A stretch of DNA of 16,630 nt from CAG-103 sp048217285 (lineage in GTDB: Bacteria > Bacillota > Clostridia > Oscillospirales > Oscillospiraceae), in NCBI GenBank assembly GCA_048217285.1, contig DBFWVW010000100.1, positions 1 to 16,630 of the forward strand, read 5' to 3'. How positions within the stretch are numbered: the first letter of the stretch is position 1; every line of letters begins with the position of its first letter. Positions 1-6,813 of this stretch are shown in pieces. The notes under the pieces were generated by a model. The model was not told where the DNA came from, did no database searches, and worked only from the letters and a program-made list of their open reading frames with translations. Both the position numbers and the translations under genes were made by a program.

Positions 1-31
1 CCGCAATTCTATCCAAATTACGGCGGACTGA

Positions 32-120
32 TGGCGGAGAGTAAGGGATTCGAACCCCTGTGGCGTTGCCGCCTAACGGTTTTCAAGACCGCCCCGTTAT
101 GACCACTTCGGTAACTCTCC
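32..120 (-). tRNA. tRNA-Ser (anticodon UGA)
   Basis: On the minus strand this 89-nt sequence folds as a class II tRNA. The 7-bp acceptor stem GGAGAGT/ACTCTCC is followed by the discriminator G and an encoded CCA (complement of 32-34). The anticodon stem GCGGT/ACCGT holds the loop CTTGAAA, so the anticodon is TGA (complement of 83-85). A long variable arm and a GGTTCGAATCC T-arm are present, as expected for tRNA-Ser. It reads UCA and other UCN codons. It lies 48 bp downstream of tRNA-Ser(GCU) and probably shares its promoter. Confidence 0.97.
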
Positions 121-140
121 CAATATACAGATAGAGAAAC

Positions 141-163
141 AAGACGCCGAAAATCGGCGTCTT
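141..163 (-). terminator. Hairpin between the two serine tRNAs
   Basis: Perfect 10-bp inverted repeat AAGACGCCGA / TCGGCGTCTT with a 3-nt loop, in the spacer between the tRNA genes. On the minus strand it is followed by GTTTCTC, only a weak U-tract. It may be a leaky intrinsic terminator after tRNA-Ser(GCU) or a processing signal between co-transcribed tRNAs. The sequence does not decide between these. Confidence 0.55.
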
Positions 164-168
164 GTCTT

Positions 169-260
169 TGGCGGAGAAGGAGGGATTTGAACCCTCGCGC
201 CGCTTATCACAGCCTACTCCCTTAGCAGGGGAGCCCCTTCGGCCACTTGGGTACTTCTCC
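169..260 (-). tRNA. tRNA-Ser (anticodon GCU)
   Basis: A 92-nt class II tRNA on the minus strand. The acceptor stem GGAGAAG/CTTCTCC is followed by G and an encoded CCA (complement of 169-171). The anticodon loop CTGCTAA gives anticodon GCT, which reads AGC/AGU. The long variable arm typical of tRNA-Ser and a GGTTCAAATCC T-arm are visible. It is the promoter-proximal member of the tRNA pair. Confidence 0.97.
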
Positions 261-308
261 AAGCCGAATTCCATTTTCAATATGGACGCGCGGCCAGCGC
301 GCTGCATT

Positions 309-337
309 ATAGTAGCATATTCGGCAGCGGATGTCAA
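309..337 (-). promoter_or_regulatory. Promoter for the tRNA-Ser pair
   Basis: On the minus strand TTGACA (complement of 332-337), a 17-bp spacer, then TACTAT (complement of 309-314) preceded by TG, giving an extended -10. This is a near-consensus sigma-A promoter about 50 bp upstream of tRNA-Ser(GCU). Its -35 box lies back to back with that of the HAD gene promoter, so TGTCAAC (332-338) and GTTGACA (350-356) form an inverted repeat across a T-rich 11-bp gap. Confidence 0.85.
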
Positions 338-350
338 CTTGTTTTTTTGG

Positions 351-379
351 TTGACACCGTGCGAAAAATGCGTTATAAG
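351..379 (+). promoter_or_regulatory. Promoter for the HAD phosphatase gene
   Basis: TTGACA (351-356), 17-bp spacer, TATAAG (374-379): a strong sigma-A-type promoter. Transcription should start near 386, leaving a leader of about 20 nt that contains AAAGGAGA (391-398) and the ATG at 406. Confidence 0.85.
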
Positions 380-405
380 TGTGCCAGAACAAAGGAGAGA
401 CGTTT

Positions 406-1053
406 ATGCACTACACATCTGTACTTTTTGATCTCGACGGCACTCTGCTCGACACGCTCGGCGACCTGACCGCCGCCATGAACCGCACGCTCGCGCGCCA
501 CGGTCTGCCGGAACGCACGCGGCAGCAGATGCGCGCCGCGCTCGGCAATGGGGCCCGGCGGCTGATGGAGCTGTCCGTCCCGGCGGGCACGGACAGTGCG
601 TTGTTCGAGACGCTGCTGGCGGAATACAACGCCGACTACGCCGCCCACTGCCGCATGGAGACCGCCCCCTACCCCGGCATTGCCGAACTGCTGCACGATT
701 TGCATACGCAGGGACGCAAGCTGGCCATCGTGTCCAACAAGCCGGACGAAGCCGTGCGTGCGCTGCGGGCAGATTTCTTTTCTGACACGGTTCTGGTCGC
801 CGTCGGCGAAACGGCCGCCATCCGGCGCAAGCCGGCGCCGGATATGCTGTTGGCTGCCATGGCACAGCTCGGCGCCGATCCCGCCGGGACGGTCTTTGTC
901 GGTGATTCGGAGGTCGATATTGCCACGGCGCACGCGGCGAATCTGCCGTGCATCAGTGTACTGTGGGGCTTTCGCGACCGGGATGTGCTCGAGCGCGCCG
1001 GAGCGCAGCAGTTCGCCGCCGATATTGCACAGCTCCAAGCGCTTCTGGGCTAA
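406..1053 (+). CDS. HAD-superfamily phosphatase, phosphoglycolate phosphatase-like
   Basis: Predicted 215-residue cytosolic HAD hydrolase of the Gph/PGMB-like subfamily, which removes phosphate from small phosphorylated metabolites. All four HAD motifs are visible. Motif I is DLDGT with nucleophile Asp9 and acid/base Asp11. Motif II is Ser110 in IVSNKP. Motif III is Lys142 in RRKPAPD. Motif IV is GDSEVD at 166-171. The helical cap lies between motifs I and II, as in phosphoglycolate phosphatases. The ATG at 406 was chosen because AAAGGAGA lies 7 nt upstream; a GTG at 379 in the same frame falls on the -10 box and is unlikely. The gene stands alone between its own promoter and a terminator. 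Substrate cannot be read from sequence: phosphoglycolate, beta-phosphoglucomutase-like or pyrophosphatase activity are all possible, so no symbol is given. Confidence 0.93.
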   Translation: MHYTSVLFDLDGTLLDTLGDLTAAMNRTLARHGLPERTRQQMRAALGNGARRLMELSVPAGTDSALFETLLAEYNADYAAHCRMETAPYPGIAELLHDLHTQGRKLAIVSNKPDEAVRALRADFFSDTVLVAVGETAAIRRKPAPDMLLAAMAQLGADPAGTVFVGDSEVDIATAHAANLPCISVLWGFRDRDVLERAGAQQFAADIAQLQALLG

Positions 1054-1057
1054 AAAA

Positions 1058-1085
1058 ATCCGCTGGATGGTTCCAGCGGATTTTT
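1058..1085. terminator. Bidirectional intrinsic terminator between HAD gene and EamA gene
   Basis: 10-bp perfect stem ATCCGCTGGA / TCCAGCGGAT with loop TGGT, flanked by an A-run on the left (1052-1058) and a T-run on the right (1081-1085). It therefore works for the rightward HAD gene and for the leftward EamA gene, whose stop codon abuts it at 1085-1087. Confidence 0.9.
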
Positions 1086-1978
1086 CATGCCGTCCTGCGG
1101 CGCAAAAACTTCAGCTTCGTTTCCGAGATGACGATAGCGATGAGGATCAACGCAAAGCCAACGACCACACGCGGCTCCAGATGCTCCTGATAGAACGCAA
1201 CGGAAAACAGCGTACCGAACACGCTCTCAAGTGTGAGCAGCAGCGCTGCCGTTGTGGGCGGCGTATACTTCTGCCCAAACGTCTGAAGCAGGAAGCACAA
1301 GCCGGTACACATGACGCACAGGTAGCCAAGACGCAGCCACACATCCACAGAAATCTCTTCCGGCGCTGGCGCAGAAAACGGCGCCGTGATCCAACTGAGC
1401 GCAGCCGCCACGGCAAACTGCACAAATGAGAGCAGCACTGGGCTGCGCCCCTTAGCCGCGCTGGCGGTGGCGATGATATGCAACGCGTAGAACACGCCGC
1501 TGAGAATCGTCAGCCCCTCGCCGCGGCCGACGCGCAAATCGCTCTGCAGGGACACAAGCCCCATACCGCACAGGCAGAAAAGCGCCGCCGCGAGATGGTA
1601 CCGGTCCGGCCGCCGCTTGCAGACCAGCCACCAGAAAAACGGCACAAACACGCAATACGTCGCCGCGAGAAAGGCATTCTTCCCCGGCGTGGTGTGCACA
1701 AGGCCATACGTCTGCACGGTATAGGCCAGGTACAGGCACACACCCATGCACGCCCCGCCGCCAAGATAGCCGCGGTCGAGCCGGCGCAGGCTCCGGATAC
1801 CGATAAGTGCCGTGAGCACGGCCGCACCGGAAAAGCGGATGGCCAACAACCACAGTGTGGGCACGGCAGTAAGCGCGTCCTTCATGATCGTGAACGAGCT
1901 GCCCCACAGGAGCGTTGTCGCGATCAGGGCGAGACGGCCAAGGCGGGTATCGGAGTGGCTTGCGCCGGGGTCAGGCAT
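1085..1978 (-). CDS. DMT-superfamily (EamA) transporter
   Basis: 297-residue integral membrane protein with about ten hydrophobic segments and the two-fold EamA repeat. The first copy starts near ATTLLWGSSF and the second near AEGLTILSGVFYALHI. The motif TLLWGSSFTIMK in helix 1 and PTTAALLLTLESVFGTLF in the second half are typical of drug/metabolite transporter family proteins, which usually export amino acids, nucleobases or other metabolites. Length (about 300 residues) and topology are complete. The ATG at 1978 lies 5 bp after the pcrA stop, and its ribosome binding site (AAGGAA) lies within the last codons of pcrA. The two genes are therefore probably transcribed together and translationally coupled, although no functional link between helicase and exporter is obvious. 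Substrate unknown. Confidence 0.9.
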   Translation of the reverse strand: MPDPGASHSDTRLGRLALIATTLLWGSSFTIMKDALTAVPTLWLLAIRFSGAAVLTALIGIRSLRRLDRGYLGGGACMGVCLYLAYTVQTYGLVHTTPGKNAFLAATYCVFVPFFWWLVCKRRPDRYHLAAALFCLCGMGLVSLQSDLRVGRGEGLTILSGVFYALHIIATASAAKGRSPVLLSFVQFAVAAALSWITAPFSAPAPEEISVDVWLRLGYLCVMCTGLCFLLQTFGQKYTPPTTAALLLTLESVFGTLFSVAFYQEHLEPRVVVGFALILIAIVISETKLKFLRRRTA

Positions 1979-1983
1979 AGAAA

Positions 1984-4422
1984 TCAGGGTTCCTTTTTCA
2001 TGAATTGTCCGGCCGCACGCATCATCAAGCGCTTGGTACCGGCGGTCTCAAATTCCACCTCAAGCAGCGCATCGCCGCCCATTGGCTGAATTTTCGTGAC
2101 GACGCCGGAACCGAACGCGCGGTGCGTGACCCGGTCACCGACAGCGAAGGCCGGTGCAGCCTTGCCCGCCGGCTTTGCCACAGGCGGCGCGGGGCGCACC
2201 GGCGGCTTGCGCCGCGGCTCCGGCGCGGAGACCGTATAGGCACGCGGCGCGCTCTGACGCGGCGGGTACTGTTGCTGATCGCGGCTGGGCTCGGAATAAC
2301 CGTAGCCGCGCGGGACGTTCAGCTTCTGAATATCCTCCTCCGGGATCTCCTCGACGAAGCGGGAGACGCGGTTGGCCGTCGTGCGGCCGAAGAGCATACG
2401 CTGGCGGGCACACGTAAGGATCAGGTGCTCGCGCGCGCGGGTGAGCGCGACATAGCAAAGGCGGCGCTCCTCCTCCATCTCGTCCGGCTCACCGATGCTG
2501 CGCAGGCCGGGGAAGATGCCCTCCTCGCAGCCCACGATGAACACCGTCGGAAACTCCAGGCCCTTGGCCGCGTGCATGGTCATGAGCGTGACGCAATCCA
2601 TGGACTGGTCATAGTTATCGAGGTCAGTGTAGAGCGCGACTTCGTCGAGGAAGCCTGCGAGCGTGGGGTTATCGGCCTCCTTGGCGAAGGCAATGATGTT
2701 TGACTTGAGCTCCTGCACGTTCTCGATGCGGGCAGCGTCCTCGGCCGTGTTTTTTTCCTCCAGCGCACGGACATAGCCGCTGCGCTCCACGACAAGATCA
2801 TAGAGTTCGTCCGGCGGCATGGTTTTTGCCGCTTCCTGCAGTTCCTCGATCAGGATAGCGAACTGACGCAGACGCATCTGGCTGCGCTGCAGCTCAGGAT
2901 AGGCATCCGCATGGCGGATGACGTCAAAAAGGCTCGTCTGCTGCTCGTGGGCAAGCTGCGCAGCCGCCTCGACCGTGCGCGCACCGATACCGCGGGCCGG
3001 GGTGTTGATGATGCGCGTCAGGCGCAGATCATCCCCCGGCGTCTGGATGACGCACAGGTAGGCCAGCATATCCTTGACCTCCGCGCGGTCGAAAAAGCGC
3101 GTGCCGCCGATGATGCGGTACGGAATGCCGTTGCGCTTAAAGGCGTATTCCAGCTGGTTGCTCTGCGCGTTCATGCGGTAGAGCACGGCGTGGTCACGGA
3201 AGTTCATACCGTGACCGAAATCGTCCATGATCTTTGTGGCGACATAGCGCGCCTCGTCGTTCTCGTTCGTGGCGCAGTAGAGCGTGAGCGGATCGCCGGC
3301 TTCGGCCTTCGTCCAGAGCGTTTTGCCCTTGCGGCCGGTGTTGTTGGCAATGACATGGTTGGCCGCGTCGAGGATGCGGCCGGTGCTGCGGTAGTTCTGC
3401 TCAAGACGGATCGTGCGCGCATTCTTGTACTGCTTTTCGAAATTGAGGATATTCTCGATCGTCGCGCCGCGGAACTTGTAGATGCTCTGATCATCGTCGC
3501 CGACGACACAGATATTGCCCCAGCCGTCGGCCAGCAGGGCCGCGAGCTGGTACTGGAGATTGTTCGTGTCCTGATACTCGTCGATGAGCACATAGCGGAA
3601 GCGCCGCTGCCAGTGCTCGCGCACGTCCTCGTGCTCGTCGAGCAGGCGGACGGTGTTGTAGATCAGGTCGTCAAAATCCATCGCCCCGGCGGAAAACAGG
3701 CGCTGCCTGTAGGTCTGGTACACCTCACCGATGCGGATGCTGCGCGGATTGTGCGTCGCCTGCGCACGCGCGAGATACTGCTCGGGCGTGATGCCGGAGT
3801 CCTTGGCGCGGCTGATCTCCGTGAGCACGGCGCGGTACGGGAACGCCTTCTCGTCGAGATTCATCTCCTTGAGAATGCGCTTGACGACCGCCTGACTGTC
3901 CGACGTGTCATAGATCGTGAAGCTGTTGGGATAGCCGAGCTTATCCGCATCGCGCCGCAAGATACGCACGCACGCGGAATGAAACGTCGAGGCCCAGATA
4001 TCCGCCGCGGCCTCGGGCCCGAGCATACGCTCGATGCGGTCCTTAAGCTCATCGGCCGCCTTATTCGTGAACGTGATGGCGATGATGCGCCACGGTTCGA
4101 CCGGCTCGACCGCCGCCACCCACTGCGCGCGCCGGCGTTCCTCCGGCGTCAGGTCCGTGCGCTCGAGCAGCGCAAGATCCGCCTCCGTCGCCGTTTCCGG
4201 CACCTCGTCGGTATCGGAAGCGCGGCCGTACTGGATAAGATTCGCGATCCGGTGGATGAGCACCGTCGTTTTACCGCTGCCGGCACCGGCCAGCAGCAGC
4301 AGTGGGCCTTCCGTAGCCAGAACCGCTTTTCTCTGCATATCGTTCAGGTTCGCAAAGTCCGCCTCAATGAAGCGTCTGCGCGCCTGCACATAGCGTTGTT
4401 CAAAAGTCGTCGTTGTATTCAT
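1984..4422 (-). CDS. pcrA: ATP-dependent DNA helicase PcrA/UvrD (SF1)
   Basis: 812-residue superfamily 1A 3'-5' helicase used in nucleotide excision repair, plasmid replication and removal of RecA or stalled RNA polymerase. Visible motifs in order: Q-motif LNDMQRKAV (26-34), Walker A AGAGSGKTT (45-53), motif Ia ITFTNKAADEL, Walker B LIDEYQDTN, motif III GDDDQSIYKFRGA, motif IV LEQNYRS, motif V TMHAAKGLEFPTVF, motif VI YVALTRAREHL. A Pro/Ala-rich linker leads to a C-terminal Tudor-like domain (about 755-805, VGDRVTHRAFGSGVV), known in PcrA to contact RNA polymerase. The N-terminal FEQRYVQARRRFIEADF extension ahead of the Q-motif resembles that of Clostridia PcrA. ATG 4422 was chosen because homology starts there; a GTG at 4494 lies upstream of the likely promoter. 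The start has almost no leader and no clear Shine-Dalgarno. Confidence 0.97.
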   Translation of the reverse strand: MNTTTTFEQRYVQARRRFIEADFANLNDMQRKAVLATEGPLLLLAGAGSGKTTVLIHRIANLIQYGRASDTDEVPETATEADLALLERTDLTPEERRRAQWVAAVEPVEPWRIIAITFTNKAADELKDRIERMLGPEAAADIWASTFHSACVRILRRDADKLGYPNSFTIYDTSDSQAVVKRILKEMNLDEKAFPYRAVLTEISRAKDSGITPEQYLARAQATHNPRSIRIGEVYQTYRQRLFSAGAMDFDDLIYNTVRLLDEHEDVREHWQRRFRYVLIDEYQDTNNLQYQLAALLADGWGNICVVGDDDQSIYKFRGATIENILNFEKQYKNARTIRLEQNYRSTGRILDAANHVIANNTGRKGKTLWTKAEAGDPLTLYCATNENDEARYVATKIMDDFGHGMNFRDHAVLYRMNAQSNQLEYAFKRNGIPYRIIGGTRFFDRAEVKDMLAYLCVIQTPGDDLRLTRIINTPARGIGARTVEAAAQLAHEQQTSLFDVIRHADAYPELQRSQMRLRQFAILIEELQEAAKTMPPDELYDLVVERSGYVRALEEKNTAEDAARIENVQELKSNIIAFAKEADNPTLAGFLDEVALYTDLDNYDQSMDCVTLMTMHAAKGLEFPTVFIVGCEEGIFPGLRSIGEPDEMEEERRLCYVALTRAREHLILTCARQRMLFGRTTANRVSRFVEEIPEEDIQKLNVPRGYGYSEPSRDQQQYPPRQSAPRAYTVSAPEPRRKPPVRPAPPVAKPAGKAAPAFAVGDRVTHRAFGSGVVTKIQPMGGDALLEVEFETAGTKRLMMRAAGQFMKKEP

Positions 4423-4430
4423 AGCGTCTG

Positions 4431-4459
4431 ATTTTAACACATTTTCCCCCAGGATACAA
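4431..4459 (-). promoter_or_regulatory. Candidate pcrA promoter giving a near-leaderless mRNA
   Basis: On the minus strand TTGTAT (complement of 4454-4459), 17-bp spacer, TAAAAT (complement of 4431-4436). The predicted start site, near 4424, is only about two bases before the pcrA ATG (4420-4422). No Shine-Dalgarno is visible in between. Confidence 0.55.
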
Positions 4460-4483
4460 GGCCCGCGCGTCCTTGCGCAGATA

Positions 4484-4512
4484 TTGACAATCACAGGATT
4501 CAGAAGTAAAAT
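4484..4512 (+). promoter_or_regulatory. Candidate promoter overlapping the MBL-fold gene start
   Basis: TTGACA (4484-4489), 17-bp spacer, TAAAAT (4507-4512), an excellent sigma-A match. The -10 overlaps the first ATG of the gene (4511). If this promoter is used, transcription would start near 4519 and translation would have to begin at the next in-frame ATG (4526) with a leader of about 7 nt. Confidence 0.55.
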
Positions 4513-5140
4513 GAAGAAAATTTCGATGCTCGAGGTGCATCTTTTGGTCTCCGGCGGCTACAGCGCCGTCATCGATCCGTTTCAGGACACCAGCGTCGGC
4601 ACGGCCTATCCCCACGTGCGGCTGACGGCGGACGCCGTCTATATCGGCCACGAGGACCGCGACCGCAACTTCCGTGATGGTGTTACGCTGCGAAGCACCG
4701 GCAAGCCGAACCCGTTTTCCGTCACGGAGCTGGAGACATACCACGATATCATGCGCGGCCGCCTGCGCGGCATGAATACCGTGCGCATTTTCACCGCCGA
4801 GGGTATGCGCGTGGCGCACTTGGGCGATCTGGGCGCGAAGCCCACGCCAGAGCAGATGCAGCAGCTGCAGGGGCTCGACGCGATGATGATCCCCGTCGGC
4901 GGCATCTACACGATCGAGCCGGACACTGCCTACTACCTCTGCGAACAGCTGCAGCTGCGCGTCATCATCCCGATGCACTTTCAGGCGCCCGGCCACAGCA
5001 ATCACCGTCTGCGCGCACCGGAAGAGTTCACCGGCATCTTTGAGAGCAACGGCGCCAACGTCCGACGCTACAAGACCAACCGCATGACGCTCACGCCGGA
5101 CACGCCGGCGCAGGTCGTCATCTTCCGCCGCCCGGAATAA
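4511..5140 (+). CDS. MBL-fold (Lactamase_B_3-like) protein with degenerate metal site
   Basis: 209-residue protein resembling small metallo-beta-lactamase-fold hydrolases related to UlaG-type lactonases. Recognisable family blocks are SGGYSAVIDPF, RLTADAVYIGH, NPFSVTELETYHD, VRIFTAEGMRVAHLGDLG, MMIPVGGIYTI and VVIPMHF-like (read here as VIIPMHF). The usual HxHxDH metal motif reads His47-Glu-Asp49-Arg-Asp51-Arg52, so the second and last histidines are replaced by Asp and Arg. The later ligands His103, Asp106 and His156 are kept. The N-terminal GHS motif common in this family is also absent. The frame is open throughout, so this is not an obvious pseudogene. The start is uncertain: ATG 4511 aligns best with the family, but a promoter -10 overlaps it and ATG 4526 is the alternative. 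Substrate and activity unknown. Confidence 0.85.
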   Translation: MKKISMLEVHLLVSGGYSAVIDPFQDTSVGTAYPHVRLTADAVYIGHEDRDRNFRDGVTLRSTGKPNPFSVTELETYHDIMRGRLRGMNTVRIFTAEGMRVAHLGDLGAKPTPEQMQQLQGLDAMMIPVGGIYTIEPDTAYYLCEQLQLRVIIPMHFQAPGHSNHRLRAPEEFTGIFESNGANVRRYKTNRMTLTPDTPAQVVIFRRPE

Positions 5141-5152
5141 AAACACGCAAAA

Positions 5153-5188
5153 GCCGCCGCTTCCGATCAGGAAGCGGCGGCTGCTTTC
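5153..5188. terminator. Bidirectional intrinsic terminator between MBL-fold gene and trkA
   Basis: 12-bp perfect stem GCCGCCGCTTCC / GGAAGCGGCGGC with loop GATCA. It is followed on the plus strand by TGCTTTCTC and on the minus strand by TTTTGCGTGTTTTT. It serves both convergent genes, and the minus-strand tail is the better one for trkA. Confidence 0.88.
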
Positions 5189-5195
5189 TCCGCAA

Positions 5196-6551
5196 TTATT
5201 TCAGAATATCCTTCAGCTCGTGCATACCATGGTTTGTGGTGACGACGACCACGCGGTCGCCGAGCTCGATGGCATCGTTGCCGGACGGGACGCGGCACTT
5301 GCCGCGGCGGATGATCGAGGCAACGAGCACGGAGTCTTTGAGCTTGAGTGCCTTGAGCGGCACATCGAGAAACTGGCTCTCGGCGCGCACGATGAATTCC
5401 AGCGCCTCGGCCTGCCCGTCGGCCACCATGCGCAGCGTCTCCACGCCGCTGCTGTGCGCGGAGTTCTGCATCCAGCGGACATACTCCACGATGCGGCCGG
5501 CCGTCACATCCGCCGGCTGGATGATCGTCGTCAGACCATACGATTCCGCGAGCTCAATGAAGTTGTCCTCATCCACCTTCGTGACGATCTTCGGCACCTG
5601 CTCATGATAGGCAAAGGAGGAAATGATGAGGTTTGTTTCATCCGACTCCGTGAGCGTGACGAGCGCGTCCGCCTCCGGCAGGCCCTCCTCGCGCAGGACG
5701 TCCGGCTTCGTTCCGTCCGCGCAGATGATGGTCGCCTCCGGCAGGAGCGTTTTCATCACGCGGCAGCGGGCCGGATCGCGCTCGATGATCGTCGAGTGGA
5801 TATGCATTCTCGCCAGCTCCAGCGCCAGCCGCTCGGCAATGCGGCCGCCGCCAACGATGATAACGCTCTCAGCCTCATGGCGGAACTCGCCGATCTTGCG
5901 AAACAGCTCATGCAGCTCGTGCGGCGCGCCGACCACGGTGACATAGTCGCCGGCAGCAAGCACGAAATCGCCGTTCGGAATCGTGACGCTGCCCTCGCGC
6001 TCCACGGCGCAGATGAGAATGCCATCGCTGTAACGGCCGCGGAAATCATTCAGGCGCAGGCCGTCGAGCTTGCTGCCCGTGCGCAGCTTAAACTCCACGA
6101 GCTCCACAAGGCCGTTGGCAAACGGCTCGACCTTCGTGGCGGCCGGGAAGCGCAGGGTGCGCGAGATCTCCTTGGCGGAAGTGCGCTCGGGGTTGATGGA
6201 CAGACTCAGCCCCAGCTCGTCCTGCAGCAGCACCACATCCTGATAATACTCCTCATCGCGCACGCGCGCGATCGTATGCGTGGCGCCGAGCTTGCGCCCG
6301 ACCATGCAGCTGATGAGGTTCGTTTCATCCGAGGTCGTAGCGGCGATGAGCAGGTCGGCATCCGCAACGTTGGCAATGCGGAGCTGATCCACATTCGCGC
6401 GGCCCTCGACCACGATCACATCCAGCGTGGAGGAGATATAGGCAGCGCGCTCCGGGTCGCTCTCGACAACGGTGATGTCATGCCCTTCTGTCAGGAGCTG
6501 CTCCGCAATGGCATAGCCCACGCGGCCAGCGCCCACGATCACAATTTTCAT
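5196..6551 (-). CDS. trkA: Trk-type potassium uptake regulator TrkA
   Basis: 451-residue cytosolic nucleotide-binding subunit that gates TrkH/TrkG-type potassium channels. It has the duplicated RCK_N-RCK_C architecture of full-length TrkA. The first Rossmann motif, GAGRVG (7-12), is followed by the acidic ribose-binding VVESD. The second, GGGRIA (234-239), is followed by TIIERD. Each Rossmann half is followed by a TrkA_C segment (SKLDGLRLNDF and DVPLKALKLKDS regions). ATG 6551 was chosen because GGAGAG lies 8 nt upstream and the family starts with MKIVIVGAGRVG; the longer open frame upstream is not conserved-looking. No trkH partner is inside this window, although trkA often lies beside it. 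The gene is monocistronic, between its own promoter and a strong terminator. Confidence 0.95.
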   Translation of the reverse strand: MKIVIVGAGRVGYAIAEQLLTEGHDITVVESDPERAAYISSTLDVIVVEGRANVDQLRIANVADADLLIAATTSDETNLISCMVGRKLGATHTIARVRDEEYYQDVVLLQDELGLSLSINPERTSAKEISRTLRFPAATKVEPFANGLVELVEFKLRTGSKLDGLRLNDFRGRYSDGILICAVEREGSVTIPNGDFVLAAGDYVTVVGAPHELHELFRKIGEFRHEAESVIIVGGGRIAERLALELARMHIHSTIIERDPARCRVMKTLLPEATIICADGTKPDVLREEGLPEADALVTLTESDETNLIISSFAYHEQVPKIVTKVDEDNFIELAESYGLTTIIQPADVTAGRIVEYVRWMQNSAHSSGVETLRMVADGQAEALEFIVRAESQFLDVPLKALKLKDSVLVASIIRRGKCRVPSGNDAIELGDRVVVVTTNHGMHELKDILK

Positions 6552-6603
6552 ATTGCAAACTCTCCGTTTATCATGTTTGGGGCCCTTATCCGGGCAGTCA
6601 AAT

Positions 6604-6632
6604 ATTATAGCAGACATTCACCCATGTTTCAA
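6604..6632 (-). promoter_or_regulatory. trkA promoter
   Basis: On the minus strand TTGAAA (complement of 6627-6632), 17-bp spacer ending in TGC, TATAAT (complement of 6604-6609). This is a strong extended -10 promoter that leaves a leader of about 45 nt before the trkA ATG. An 11-bp palindrome GGGAAATTCCC (6644-6654) lies just upstream of the -35. Confidence 0.85.
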
Positions 6633-6708
6633 CAACAGACGCAGGGAAATTCCCGAGAATCGTTTGTGAATAAATAGTTAAAATTCTGCAAAACCGGCGC
6701 GCTGCCGC

Positions 6709-6737
6709 TTGACGGATGTCGGCGCGGCGCTTATCAT
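6709..6737 (+). promoter_or_regulatory. Upstream candidate promoter of the ABC transporter gene
   Basis: TTGACG (6709-6714), 17-bp spacer, TATCAT (6732-6737). It overlaps a second candidate promoter just downstream, so one or both may be used. Confidence 0.5.
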
Positions 6738-6759
6738 TATGTCCTAATGCTATTATAAT
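6731..6759 (+). promoter_or_regulatory. Downstream candidate promoter of the ABC transporter gene
   Basis: TTATCA (6731-6736), 17-bp spacer, TATAAT (6754-6759). The -10 is perfect and the -35 matches four of six. Transcription would start near 6766. The leader of about 48 nt contains AAAGGAG (6797-6803), which is 10 nt before the ATG. Confidence 0.6.
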
Positions 6760-6813
6760 TTGTATCCAAGGCTGCGCCGCCGCGCGGCATCCATATAAAG
6801 GAGCATCCCATCC

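Noticed and set aside
4423..4494. Longer pcrA start at GTG 4494
   Set aside because: The extra 24 residues are not PcrA-like, and the likely pcrA promoter lies inside this stretch.
6552..6617. Longer trkA start with 22 extra residues
   Set aside because: The -10 box (6604-6609) falls inside it. MKIVIVGAGRVG with GGAGAG upstream is the family start.
6644..6654. Palindrome GGGAAATTCCC upstream of the trkA promoter as an operator
   Set aside because: Eleven bases with a simple sequence can arise by chance, and there is no second copy in the intergenic region.
5220..6677. Plus-strand open frame of 485 codons opposite trkA
   Set aside because: Antisense shadow of trkA. The composition is low-complexity (His, Arg, Ala, Asp) and it runs through the trkA promoter.
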